Part shown: one piece after another, positions 15,238-22,144 of the stretch | How the letters are laid out: each line of letters starts with the position of its first letter | How positions within the stretch are numbered: position 1 is the stretch's first letter | IMG/VR virus record: IMGVR_UViG_3300038701_002231 | Coordinates: 1 to 44,596 of that record | Source: a virus | DNA length: 44,596 nucleotides | Reading direction: 5' to 3' (one strand) | Made by a program: the position numbers and the translations under genes | Notes under the pieces: generated by a model | Databases searched by the model: none | What the model saw: only the letters and a program-made list of their open reading frames with translations | What the model was told of the DNA's origin: nothing

Positions 15238-16658
15238 GCTGCTTTCTCCAAATAATTTGATTGGTCTTTGTTATGGTGCTGCTGGCGTGCAATAGCAAAC
15301 ATAATGTCCTCTTCCTGAAGACCCTTTCTACCCTTACCAGCAATCTCACGTCGTATCGCATTGGACACAGCTATATCAATAATACCGACCAACATCGCAC
15401 CATTGATAATATCTCTTAACTTCTGATCACCGACCATGCGGTCATCCGCATATGCGATCTCAGCAACAGCATCAGCAAATGTTTCGATGCTTATGCCCTT
15501 TTGAAGCGGTACACCCTTCAGTGCATGCTGTATGATGATTGATGCATTCTTCTCATCTGGACGTGGTATCTCAATCTTACGATCAATACGCCCGTCACGG
15601 ACAATAGCTGGATCGAGGACATCAGGCCGGTTCGTTGCAATGATCACAATCGCTGCTGAATCATCGAGGCCATCCATCTCGGTCAAGAATGCTGGCACGA
15701 CTGTCGCACCCAGCCCATTCACACGAGAACCACGTGTCGCCAGTATCGCATCGGCTTCATCAATAAAGATAATTGCCGGATATCCATGCTCTTCCTTATG
15801 ACGCTTGGCATCATCAAAGATGTCACGAATAGTTTCTTCCGTCTCACCAACGAATTTATTAAGCACTTCTGGACCTTTAATGTACATGAAGCCGGTCTTT
15901 GCTGCTTTCGTCTTGTGAATTCTGGCAATGCTGTTAGCTGCTGCTTTACCCAGCATGGTTTTACCACAGCCTGGTGGACCGGAGAGCATGATGCCCTTAA
16001 TGAGTCGCTTATTGTAACGTTTAAACAACTCATCATGGAGAAGAGGCATCTCAATGGCTTCAATCATATCAGCCTTTGCATCTTCCAGCCCACCAATATC
16101 ATCCCAAGTGATGTCCGGTATTTTATTCGGACAAAACTTTGATGCTTCAAGCGGGGGTTTACCTAAATGTTCCACTATCTGCAACGACTTGGGATGCAAC
16201 AACACTTCGTCGCCACGCTTCAGGTCTTTGACAGCCTCAACGCGCAATTCCATATTCATTTTCTTCACGTAACACCATTTCTTATCAGGTGATATGCGGT
16301 CAACCTTTTGGAGCATGAGCGGTTCCTTTTGGATACGCTCAAGGACTTCAGTAAGTTCATCGATCTGGTCTTTGGCATCTTTGAGCGCCTCAACAGATGG
16401 GGGTGTTTCTGGTTTTGGTGGGCCAGGTGTGTACATATATGCCTGTCTCTGCACCATTTCTTGTCTCATTGTAAACGGGTCTTTACGTTTTCCCATATTG
16501 CTACCCTCATATTGTCTGATTAATGCATCAACTGCTGAAGACGGTATATTATAGTCCTCAACCAGGTCTTTAAATTTACGCTCATAATACATCTTTTTAT
16601 CGCGTGACGATGCGTCAAGCATTCGTACAATGCAATTTTGTAAATCTGACATGCTCAT
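15234..16658 (-). CDS. ARC/Mpa/PAN-like AAA+ ATPase
   Basis: The roughly 474-aa protein looks like a proteasomal-type ATPase. It has a predicted coiled coil (SVEALKDAKDQIDELTEVLE, about 88-107), an OB-like domain (about 115-165), then an AAA+ core with Walker A GPPGCGKT (about 227), pore-loop region YIKGPEVLNKFVGETE, Walker B IIFIDEAD (about 296) and ATNRPDVLDPAIVRDGRIDR with sensor Asn and arginine fingers. The KGPEVLNKFVGETE and VVPAFLTEMDG phrases resemble ARC/Mpa more than FtsH. There is no protease domain and no C-terminal HbYX proteasome-docking motif (it ends YLEKAA), so it may act as an unfoldase or remodeller. It is the first gene from the leftward early promoter. The start is uncertain (ATG at 16658 or 16652). 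Confidence 0.9.
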   Translation of the reverse strand: MSMSDLQNCIVRMLDASSRDKKMYYERKFKDLVEDYNIPSSAVDALIRQYEGSNMGKRKDPFTMRQEMVQRQAYMYTPGPPKPETPPSVEALKDAKDQIDELTEVLERIQKEPLMLQKVDRISPDKKWCYVKKMNMELRVEAVKDLKRGDEVLLHPKSLQIVEHLGKPPLEASKFCPNKIPDITWDDIGGLEDAKADMIEAIEMPLLHDELFKRYNKRLIKGIMLSGPPGCGKTMLGKAAANSIARIHKTKAAKTGFMYIKGPEVLNKFVGETEETIRDIFDDAKRHKEEHGYPAIIFIDEADAILATRGSRVNGLGATVVPAFLTEMDGLDDSAAIVIIATNRPDVLDPAIVRDGRIDRKIEIPRPDEKNASIIIQHALKGVPLQKGISIETFADAVAEIAYADDRMVGDQKLRDIINGAMLVGIIDIAVSNAIRREIAGKGRKGLQEEDIMFAIARQQHHNKDQSNYLEKAA

Positions 16659-16707
16659 TGGGGAATATCTCGTGTGTTTGTTGAAGCGATCCACATTGGA
16701 TGAAACC

Positions 16708-16736
16708 AACATACGACAACTCGATCTCGTTGTCAA
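16708..16736 (-). promoter_or_regulatory. Leftward early promoter
   Basis: On the minus strand a perfect TTGACA (16736-16731), a 17-base spacer and TATGTT (16713-16708) lie 50 bases upstream of the AAA+ gene. It should drive the 15-kb leftward operon. ATTTCCAACATTTT just upstream (16741-16754) is a motif shared with other promoters. Confidence 0.75.
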
Positions 16737-16759
16737 CACAAAATGTTGGAAATATACAA

Positions 16760-16789
16760 TTGACCGTAGCACGATAAATACTGTATATA
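16760..16789 (+). promoter_or_regulatory. Rightward promoter for primase-helicase
   Basis: TTGACC (16760-16765), an 18-base spacer and TATATA (16784-16789) point rightward, divergent from the leftward early promoter. The -10 abuts the perfect hairpin at 16792-16823, which would form the very 5' end of the transcript. Confidence 0.55.
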
Positions 16790-16791
16790 AA

Positions 16792-16823
16792 AAGAACGCT
16801 CTTCAAAAGAGAAGAGCGTTCTT
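16792..16823. promoter_or_regulatory. Perfect 13-bp inverted repeat in the divergent region
   Basis: AAGAACGCTCTTC (16792-16804) and GAAGAGCGTTCTT (16811-16823) pair perfectly around AAAAGA. In the rightward transcript this would be a 5' hairpin about 50 bases before the ATG at 16873. Read leftward it is followed by TTTATATA and could be a terminator that shields the early promoter from antisense transcription. A protein-binding operator is a third reading. Confidence 0.8.
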
Positions 16824-16872
16824 AACAATGTCTAAGGCAACATTCGTTCAACAAAACTACACAGGGATCATT

Positions 16873-19095
16873 ATGGATCAAATAAACACACAAGGCAACA
16901 CAAAAAGAGCAATTAATTATTTAAAAAGTTTCGGCCCAGACCGTTACTATTCCCTCACGGCGATACATCCCGAATCAGGGCTGACCACATCCGTTACAGG
17001 CCACATTAAGCACGACATCGATGACATCAATGATTTCATTCGTGCGCATAATGATAATCAAAACCTGTACTTTGCCGTGAATGAGCCGTATTCGGACACG
17101 GGCGATAAGAAGCTCACCAAGGACGATGTCTCCACGATACATGCTATATGGCTCGACGCTGATCCAAAGAAGGACCAACCGTTTGATATCGAGCGCACCA
17201 AGCTGCTGAAGTTTGCTGATGAGCTTAACCAGTCATCAAACCCGCCATCGTTCATCAATGACTCGGGCGGCGGTATCCAGGCGTTCTGGTTGCTCGATAA
17301 GCCGCTCGACGCGGACGAGCACCGTGAGTACGCCGAGAGCCTGTCCAGGGGCCTTGCTTTTAAATATGAAACAGACAGTGTTCACAATATTGACAGGCTC
17401 ATGCGCCTACCGTTCACAACCAACATCCCGACATCTAAGAAAAAGAACCGAACCCGCGCACTAGCAAAGCCGCTATATGTGCAGGGTTCACCCGATAACA
17501 TCACCAAATACACCAATCCCGAATCATTCATCAATCCGATCACCGCTGCCGAGGCCAATGAAGTGGATTATGACGTTGATTTATCCATGGAGGAAGATGT
17601 TGCTGGCCCCATCGATGAGGACTTGATGACCAAATTCAAATATGACCTCGATCATAATGAGAAGCTGCATGACATATATTTTGGACTTATCAATAAACCA
17701 TCGCGCTCTGAGTATGACATGACCCTCACCAAAGAACTGAAATGGGCTGGCTACACCATCAAGCAGATCGGGAATATCCTTTACAATTATCCACATGGTA
17801 AGAATGAGAGCATCACGAGGCGAGAAATCATCCGCTGCTATCAGCGCACCGAGAACCCGTTTGATAACTTCAAACTGTCTGATGAGCAGCTAGAAGCCAT
17901 CGAGAAGACCACACCGGTTGAAATAACCCAGCACCGTGAGGACACCCTATCCAAATTCGCTATTCGCAAGCCGTCTAAGCTAAACTGGCGTAAATCTGGT
18001 GATCCTATTTATAAGAACCTATTATATAACAAGGCAATCTCTGTCTGCTACGGGCAATCCAATGTCGGTAAATCATTCGCGGTTGCTGATCTATCGGCCC
18101 GTATTGCGAATATGGACGACTGGGGCAGCTATAAATATAAGTTGAGAGATGCGAAGGACCGCCTGAAAAAGATCGATGTTGTCTATATTTGTGCCGAGGC
18201 CGGTGCCAGCTTTGATAAGAGGATGGAAGCCTTAAGGCGCAAGCTCGGAATGACCGAGCAAGAGTTTGGAGAATTCGGCTTTAATATCATCAATGACGCG
18301 CCGTCATTCGCCAAGGACATGGATGATGCCAAGATGATCGTCAAGCGCATCCGTGAGTTTGAGCATGCCCATAGCCGCACCGTTGGCCTTGTCGTTGTCG
18401 ATACGCTCGCCACCACCTTCCAGGGCGGCAATGAGAACTCATCTGAGGACATGGGTATGTATATATCGAATATGAAATACATCCAGCGCTATGCCGATTG
18501 TGGCGTTCTCATCGTCCACCATTCAGGTAAAGATCAAGCCGCCGGTGCGAGAGGCCACTCATCTCTTAGAGCCGCCACCGATACAGAGCTTGAGGTCACA
18601 TCAGAGAAGGTTGGCAACACCTACCGCAGAGAGATTAAGGTCAAGAAGCAGAGGGAAGGCGAGAACGATACGACAACACCATTCGCTCTCGGTGTCATGG
18701 AATTAGGTAGAGATATTGATGATGATCCGATCACAACATGCTACATGATCCTGGAGGGCGATACGGAATTTGACAACGCTGTGCCCAATCCCCTTGATGC
18801 ATTATCACCTCGTGATCGGGCTGCTTATGATGCTGTCAGGATATATCAAGAGGAAAATATAAACCCCGACAAATACCGTCATACTGAATTACAGATCAAA
18901 CAAATTATATTTTGTGACATTTTCTATAATCGTGAAATAATCGTTCAAAAGTTTGGACAGATTGACTTGTCCGAGCTCGACTTTTTAGCCATCCCAAATG
19001 ATGCCGATCGGAAGAGGTTTGGACATGCTTGGACAGCCTTGGTCAAAAGTGAGTGTCCAAGGGTTTCTGAACAATATCAATTACTTAACGACTGA
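16873..19095 (+). CDS. RepB/AEP-type primase fused to RecA-like helicase
   Basis: The 740-aa protein joins a RepB-like archaeo-eukaryotic primase domain (WLDAD with D95/D97, DSGGGIQAFW at 130-139, NIDRLMRLPF at 172-181) to a RecA-fold helicase: Walker A GQSNVGKS (394-401), Walker B VGLVVVDTLA (504-513) and VLIVHHSGKD (545-554). It would unwind and prime, as T7 gp4 does but with an unrelated primase fold. I chose the ATG at 16873 (AGGGA five bases upstream); the ATG at 16828 has no ribosome site and abuts the hairpin. Codons in the main body look more GC-rich than those of the neighbours, and its 3' end overlaps the TTGGACA repeat cluster. Confidence 0.88.
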   Translation: MDQINTQGNTKRAINYLKSFGPDRYYSLTAIHPESGLTTSVTGHIKHDIDDINDFIRAHNDNQNLYFAVNEPYSDTGDKKLTKDDVSTIHAIWLDADPKKDQPFDIERTKLLKFADELNQSSNPPSFINDSGGGIQAFWLLDKPLDADEHREYAESLSRGLAFKYETDSVHNIDRLMRLPFTTNIPTSKKKNRTRALAKPLYVQGSPDNITKYTNPESFINPITAAEANEVDYDVDLSMEEDVAGPIDEDLMTKFKYDLDHNEKLHDIYFGLINKPSRSEYDMTLTKELKWAGYTIKQIGNILYNYPHGKNESITRREIIRCYQRTENPFDNFKLSDEQLEAIEKTTPVEITQHREDTLSKFAIRKPSKLNWRKSGDPIYKNLLYNKAISVCYGQSNVGKSFAVADLSARIANMDDWGSYKYKLRDAKDRLKKIDVVYICAEAGASFDKRMEALRRKLGMTEQEFGEFGFNIINDAPSFAKDMDDAKMIVKRIREFEHAHSRTVGLVVVDTLATTFQGGNENSSEDMGMYISNMKYIQRYADCGVLIVHHSGKDQAAGARGHSSLRAATDTELEVTSEKVGNTYRREIKVKKQREGENDTTTPFALGVMELGRDIDDDPITTCYMILEGDTEFDNAVPNPLDALSPRDRAAYDAVRIYQEENINPDKYRHTELQIKQIIFCDIFYNREIIVQKFGQIDLSELDFLAIPNDADRKRFGHAWTALVKSECPRVSEQYQLLND

Positions 19096-19221
19096 TTGAA
19101 TGGAGCTTGGACAAGTCATGGACACTTTGGACAGATTTGAGGGAAAGGGTTTGGACATTTGGACAAAGTACTTAAGGTACTGTCCAAAGTCCATCCGGAA
19201 CTTTTTGGAGAAGTTGTCCAA
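18953..19221. repeat. TTGGACA iteron-like cluster, candidate replication origin
   Basis: Ten exact TTGGACA copies lie within 269 bases: direct at 18953, 19019, 19029, 19107, 19127, 19151 and 19159; inverted (TGTCCAA) at 19054, 19181 and 19215. A near copy (ATGGACA) is at 19118. About 0.03 would be expected by chance. The copies at 19150-19157 and 19181-19188 form the outer arms of a hairpin whose inner arms are AGTAC and GTACT. The cluster straddles the end of the primase-helicase gene and the noncoding region after it, the usual place for a phage or plasmid origin. Confidence 0.8.
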
Positions 19222-19228
19222 GGGAATA

Positions 19229-19316
19229 TTTTGGAGAGTTTGGCTAAAAGTGAAAAGGTGTGAAAAATGCAAACCCCGACATTCGGTTTTGAAATGTTTT
19301 GGAGAATTTGGCTAAA
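19229..19316. repeat. Two direct copies of a 20-bp element after the iteron cluster
   Basis: TTTTGGAGAGTTTGGCTAAA (19229-19248) recurs with one change at 19297-19316, 68 bases apart. Between them lies CAAACCCCGACA (19270-19281), a recurrent intergenic element. The region 19096-19403 has no convincing gene; the open frame at 19100-19315 has no ribosome site. Confidence 0.7.
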
Positions 19317-19403
19317 GATGGAAACGGCAAGAATGAGAGACAAAATGATGATAATGCTTTGGGCCGTAATTACAGATCGCCTGGGTGGGGTGAAATAAAT
19401 TGA

Positions 19404-19796
19404 ATGAATGAGATTAAATATAAAACCTGGTTAGAGCGTATCTATGATGTGATGAATGTAAAACGGAATAATCAGTATAAGTGGTTTACGCATCACATGA
19501 TCCAGCAAGAGCTTGGTATTTTGTCAAAAGATAACAACAAAAATACATATCGTTATTTATCAAGGTTGATCCAGCGGGGATATGTTGAAAGAGCAGCAGC
19601 GCCGCAAGAAGTGAATAAAAACGTTCTCAGGCCAAAAGTTGCGGGTTCAAAATATGTTTATAGGCTTACGGGCAGACCTTACAAAGCTAAAACATGGCAG
19701 CTTCGCAATCAGGACGCGCGTGAGTACGATGAAAAGTTTAGACGCAGGCAAGTAGCCAAGAAGTATCCAGAGTGGTTCAGGGAGCTCTTAAAATAG
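19404..19796 (+). CDS. Winged-helix-like DNA-binding protein
   Basis: The 130-aa basic protein contains a plausible winged helix: KWFTHHMIQQELGI (helix), then NTYRYLSRLIQRGYVERAAA (recognition helix and wing, about 47-66), then a Lys/Arg-rich tail. It follows the iteron region and primase-helicase, so it could be an origin-binding or regulatory protein. Ribosome-site support is weak (GGGGTG about 12 bases upstream). The gene is followed by a hairpin shared with the convergent gene. Confidence 0.6.
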   Translation: MNEIKYKTWLERIYDVMNVKRNNQYKWFTHHMIQQELGILSKDNNKNTYRYLSRLIQRGYVERAAAPQEVNKNVLRPKVAGSKYVYRLTGRPYKAKTWQLRNQDAREYDEKFRRRQVAKKYPEWFRELLK

Positions 19797-19807
19797 AAAG
19801 TAGGACG

Positions 19808-19834
19808 AAAAAAAACCGCTCAGAAGAGCGGTTT
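19808..19834 (-). terminator. Terminator between convergent genes
   Basis: AAACCGCTC (19813-19821) and GAGCGGTTT (19826-19834) enclose an AGAA loop. On the minus strand eight T residues follow, a strong intrinsic terminator for the leftward operon that ends at 19957. Rightward it has only three T residues and may be weaker. Confidence 0.85.
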
Positions 19835-19956
19835 AATAGTTTACTATGAATATTAAAGCATATGATACATGATAATAAATATTGTTAAAGTGTATATGAT
19901 ACTAATTGTTTCTATAAATATTTTAAAAATTGTTATCATAATTTTAACCTTTCTTT

Positions 19957-20895
19957 TTATGGATATATTTTCAATTCAATGGCGCAGCGTTCGATCTGAT
20001 CCCATTCAACAAAGTGACAGCCGGCTTTTACATCGCCGTTTTTGTAAATGGTATCAATTGAATAATGACCAAGCTTTTTAAAATCACTTGTGATCTGATC
20101 CGCGTGGATATCAAACTTTGATTTTTCTTTAATTTTACGAATTAAAACAAAGGTTTGTTTTGCGTCTTCAACAGGAAATTGAGCGTTTTTGCTTGTTTCG
20201 ATCACATCGCCATTAACACGCATTAATGTCTTTTTAAGATGATAAGGCGTAAAGCCTTTGCATTCTTTGAACTCTTGCCAGAGTAAGCCAAGTTTTAATT
20301 GTTCTTTTTGTTCCTTAGCGTCTTTTATGGCTTGCGCCTTGCGTTCTTTTTCAAGTGCGTCGGCATGATCTGATAAAACTTGATCCGTGTCATTTTTTAA
20401 CGATTCAAATTCACGTGTAAACGCAACGGGCGGTTTTTTACCAAAGAATTCAAAAATATCAATAGCGTTTTGCATTGCCCACTTTGCTTCATTTATATCA
20501 CTAACTTTCAAGGCATTTTTGCGACGCTTGGCGGCGCTTTTTAGTGCGTCTTCTTTTTGTGATAATGCATCTTTGATTAATGCATCTTTAAATGCTTTAT
20601 CAAACTTTTGTGACCATAAAAACTTTTTTAATACTTCTGTATTAACGTAAAACTGTTTTTTATGGTTTATAGCGCTGCGCAGCGTGCTTTGGTGCTGCGA
20701 CGTGCTAATAGAATAGGAATCACTGTTCACAAAACACGTGTGATAGTCAATAAAGTGACACATCGGAAAATGGCTCCCGTATGAGTATAACGTAGGACCA
20801 TAAAAGAATACATTCCCGTTATTGGTCCGACCCTGGTCCTGGTTTTGTTGTGCATATACGTGTATGCATTCATCGTTTGTAAATACTTGTCTCAT
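19957..20895 (-). CDS. Hypothetical protein with phage-type N-terminal domain
   Basis: The 312-aa protein opens with NDECIHVYAQQNQDQGRTNN, then FFYGPTLYSYGSHFPM (about 30-45), a domain I have seen in unrelated phages without assigned function. A long Lys/Asp/Ala-rich helical region (about 95-215) and a C-terminal alpha/beta part follow. It is the last gene of a leftward three-gene unit read from the promoter at about 21180, with ATGA overlap to the gene before it. It lies against the direction of the surrounding genes and is AT-rich, which suggests an acquired module. Confidence 0.75.
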   Translation of the reverse strand: MRQVFTNDECIHVYAQQNQDQGRTNNGNVFFYGPTLYSYGSHFPMCHFIDYHTCFVNSDSYSISTSQHQSTLRSAINHKKQFYVNTEVLKKFLWSQKFDKAFKDALIKDALSQKEDALKSAAKRRKNALKVSDINEAKWAMQNAIDIFEFFGKKPPVAFTREFESLKNDTDQVLSDHADALEKERKAQAIKDAKEQKEQLKLGLLWQEFKECKGFTPYHLKKTLMRVNGDVIETSKNAQFPVEDAKQTFVLIRKIKEKSKFDIHADQITSDFKKLGHYSIDTIYKNGDVKAGCHFVEWDQIERCAIELKIYP

Positions 20896-21023
20896 TTTCT
20901 TAATTCCTTTGTAATTTTGTTTAGTAATGGTTCGAATTCATCTTTCCATATTTTTTTTGTGTCTTGATCGGCTGTTAACATACACAAGCGCAATAAGGCC
21001 AGTTCATCACGTGATAACTTCAT
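20892..21023 (-). CDS. Small hypothetical protein (43 aa)
   Basis: The ORF reads MKLSRDELALLRLCMLTADQ and ends KITKELRK; it is amphipathic and helical. AGGTG lies about eight bases upstream, and its stop overlaps the start of the 312-aa gene (ATGA), which supports coupled translation. Confidence 0.65.
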   Translation of the reverse strand: MKLSRDELALLRLCMLTADQDTKKIWKDEFEPLLNKITKELRK

Positions 21024-21026
21024 AAT

Positions 21027-21122
21027 CTATTCACCTTGTTCGAATAGTGTTAGATCATAATCATCATTGACGGCGTTGTAAGCCTCATTAATGAATTCGT
21101 TGATAAGCGTGTTCGTTTCCAT
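21027..21122 (-). CDS. Small acidic protein (31 aa)
   Basis: The ORF reads METNTLINEFINEAYNAVND and ends LTLFEQGE. It is the first gene after the leftward promoter at 21180 and ends four bases before the next start. Its shortness lowers confidence, but position and promoter fit. Confidence 0.5.
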   Translation of the reverse strand: METNTLINEFINEAYNAVNDDYDLTLFEQGE

Positions 21123-21155
21123 AGTTTTGTCTTTCTTTTTTAGTTGCTTACTTGT

Positions 21156-21210
21156 CAAACCCCGACAAGCTCATAATTAATTATAGACATAGCTTGTTGC
21201 GCTTGTCCAA
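21156..21210 (-). promoter_or_regulatory. Leftward promoter with nested inverted repeats
   Basis: On the minus strand TGGACA (21209-21204), an 18-base spacer and a perfect TATAAT (21185-21180) drive the unit 21122-19957. TTGGACA, the iteron heptamer, covers the -35. ATAATTAATTAT (21173-21184) is a perfect palindrome over the -10, ACAAGCT (21165-21171) and AGCTTGT (21191-21197) flank it, and CAAACCCCGACA (21156-21167) lies just after the predicted start. Confidence 0.8.
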
Positions 21211-21238
21211 CAAAAAAACGAATTATTTTTAAATTATT

Positions 21239-21267
21239 TTACAAGCCTTTGTTTTTGTGCGTATTAT
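21239..21267 (+). promoter_or_regulatory. Rightward promoter giving a leaderless transcript
   Basis: TTACAA (21239-21244, poor), a 17-base spacer and TATTAT (21262-21267, good) end six bases before the ATG at 21274. Transcription would start at the A of the start codon. There is no ribosome site. Confidence 0.55.
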
Positions 21268-21273
21268 AACGAT

Positions 21274-21711
21274 ATGGGAAAAGACGTAGATAATCCATTG
21301 AAGCCTAGAATCATGAAACTATTGCTTAAAGGTGAATCGCCAAGGTTCATTTCTAAGGATTTATCGTGCAGTGAGGATTATGTATATTCGATTTTGGGGA
21401 GTGCTGATTTTGCTAATAAAATCAAGGACTTAGCGGAAAACAGTTGCAAGGTTGCAAGTCTTGAAGCCGTTGAGACGCTCAAAAAAATAATGCTTGACAA
21501 TAAGATTTCTGCGCCGTCTCGAATCAATGCTGCCAAGGCTATTCTTGATAAAGCAACAGAGATCACGGGCACGGATAACGACACGGAATCACCCGCTAAC
21601 ATGTCTCAGAGACAGCTTGCAGAGCGCTTAAAGGCATTACAAGCCGAAGCAAGCGAACGGGCTAAGCCTATTGATACGGGTGTTATAGATATGGATAATT
21701 TATTGTCGTAA
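21274..21711 (+). CDS. Candidate terminase small subunit (HTH protein)
   Basis: The 145-aa protein has an N-terminal HTH-like part (GESPRFISKDLSCSEDYVYS, about 20-39), then a helical segment ASLEAVETLKKIMLDNKISA, then PSRINAAKAILDKATEITG (about 81-99), which resembles phage small-terminase or homeodomain-like proteins. The end is polar, MSQRQLAERLKAL to DMDNLLS. No other small terminase is visible near the large subunit at 26896. The assignment is by resemblance and elimination; a regulator is the alternative. It has no ribosome site, and its promoter predicts leaderless mRNA. Confidence 0.5.
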   Translation: MGKDVDNPLKPRIMKLLLKGESPRFISKDLSCSEDYVYSILGSADFANKIKDLAENSCKVASLEAVETLKKIMLDNKISAPSRINAAKAILDKATEITGTDNDTESPANMSQRQLAERLKALQAEASERAKPIDTGVIDMDNLLS

Positions 21712-21866
21712 TACGTGCATAATATATAGCATTATCACTCATATAAGCCTTGATTGTCTGTAAGCCTTGGTGGAAGCCGTTCAGCTATTTACATACTATA
21801 TATTATCACTCTAATTATGTTAAAGGGTGATCCCGACCCCCTGGGGGGAGGGCGGTTGCGCTGCTG
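21712..21866. other. Noncoding repeat-bearing region, possible packaging or control site
   Basis: No gene is supported here. TAAGCCTTG occurs twice (21744-21752, 21761-21769) and TTATCACTC twice (21732-21740, 21803-21811), each preceded by an ATATA-type stretch. A GC-rich block CCCCCTGGGGGG (21837-21848) stands out in AT-rich surroundings. It lies just after the candidate small terminase, so a pac or cos function is possible but unproven. Confidence 0.5.
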
Positions 21867-21946
21867 CGAGGGCGTGCACCCCAATTCTCTAAAATTTGTA
21901 AAATTCAAAATCCTTGTTGACTATTTCCAACATATTATATACAGTT
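21867..21946 (+). repeat. Duplicated promoter cassette, copy A
   Basis: This 80-bp block matches 22145-22224 at 73 of 80 positions, with no gaps. It contains CTCTAAAATTTGTAAAATTC, then TTGTTGACT, TTTCCAACAT and ATTATATACAG. Promoter readings are TTGTTG/TATATA with a 16-base spacer or TTGACT/TATACA with 15. It lies about 30 bases before a small gene. Confidence 0.85.
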
Positions 21947-21976
21947 GTTTTGCAGCTTCAACAGATGAGGATTATT

Positions 21977-22105
21977 ATGGATTTAAAAGATAGAATTAAG
22001 GCAGTTATTCAGGAACACTATTGGAGCAAAGCGCCGAGCCAAAGATCAATGACCATAGCTGTGATCACAGACCTTCAAAATGCTATAGATGCTGAAGATG
22101 ATTGA
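21977..22105 (+). CDS. Small hypothetical protein behind cassette A (42 aa)
   Basis: The product starts MDLKDRIKAVIQEHYWSKAP and ends NAIDAEDD; it is helical and charged. GAGG seven bases upstream supports the ATG at 21977, not the open frame's first ATG at 21914, which lies inside the promoter cassette. No function recognised. Confidence 0.6.
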   Translation: MDLKDRIKAVIQEHYWSKAPSQRSMTIAVITDLQNAIDAEDD

Positions 22106-22112
22106 TTAGTAA

Positions 22113-22130
22113 TTATGCTCTATAGCGCAT
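22113..22130. repeat. Palindrome-like element TTATGCTCTATAGCGCAT, copy 1
   Basis: This 18-base element recurs at 22580-22597 with one change (G to A). The core ATGC-N8-GCAT is an imperfect palindrome. Both copies are followed after about 10 to 14 bases by TATACGAGG or TATATGAGG. With the promoter cassettes they define a repeated gene-cassette unit. Confidence 0.7.
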
Positions 22131-22144
22131 AAAATGAATTTATA

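Noticed and set aside
15234-16658. Full proteasome or pupylation system
   Set aside because: No 20S subunit, Pup ligase or deamidase is visible, the C-terminus lacks HbYX, and the small partner lacks a Pup-like GGQ/GGE end.
19100-19315. 71-aa ORF in the iteron region
   Set aside because: No ribosome site, it is built from the repeat units, and noncoding origin structure explains the sequence better.
21754-21993. 79-aa ORF over the repeat region and promoter cassette A
   Set aside because: It has no ribosome site and covers the GC block and the duplicated promoter.
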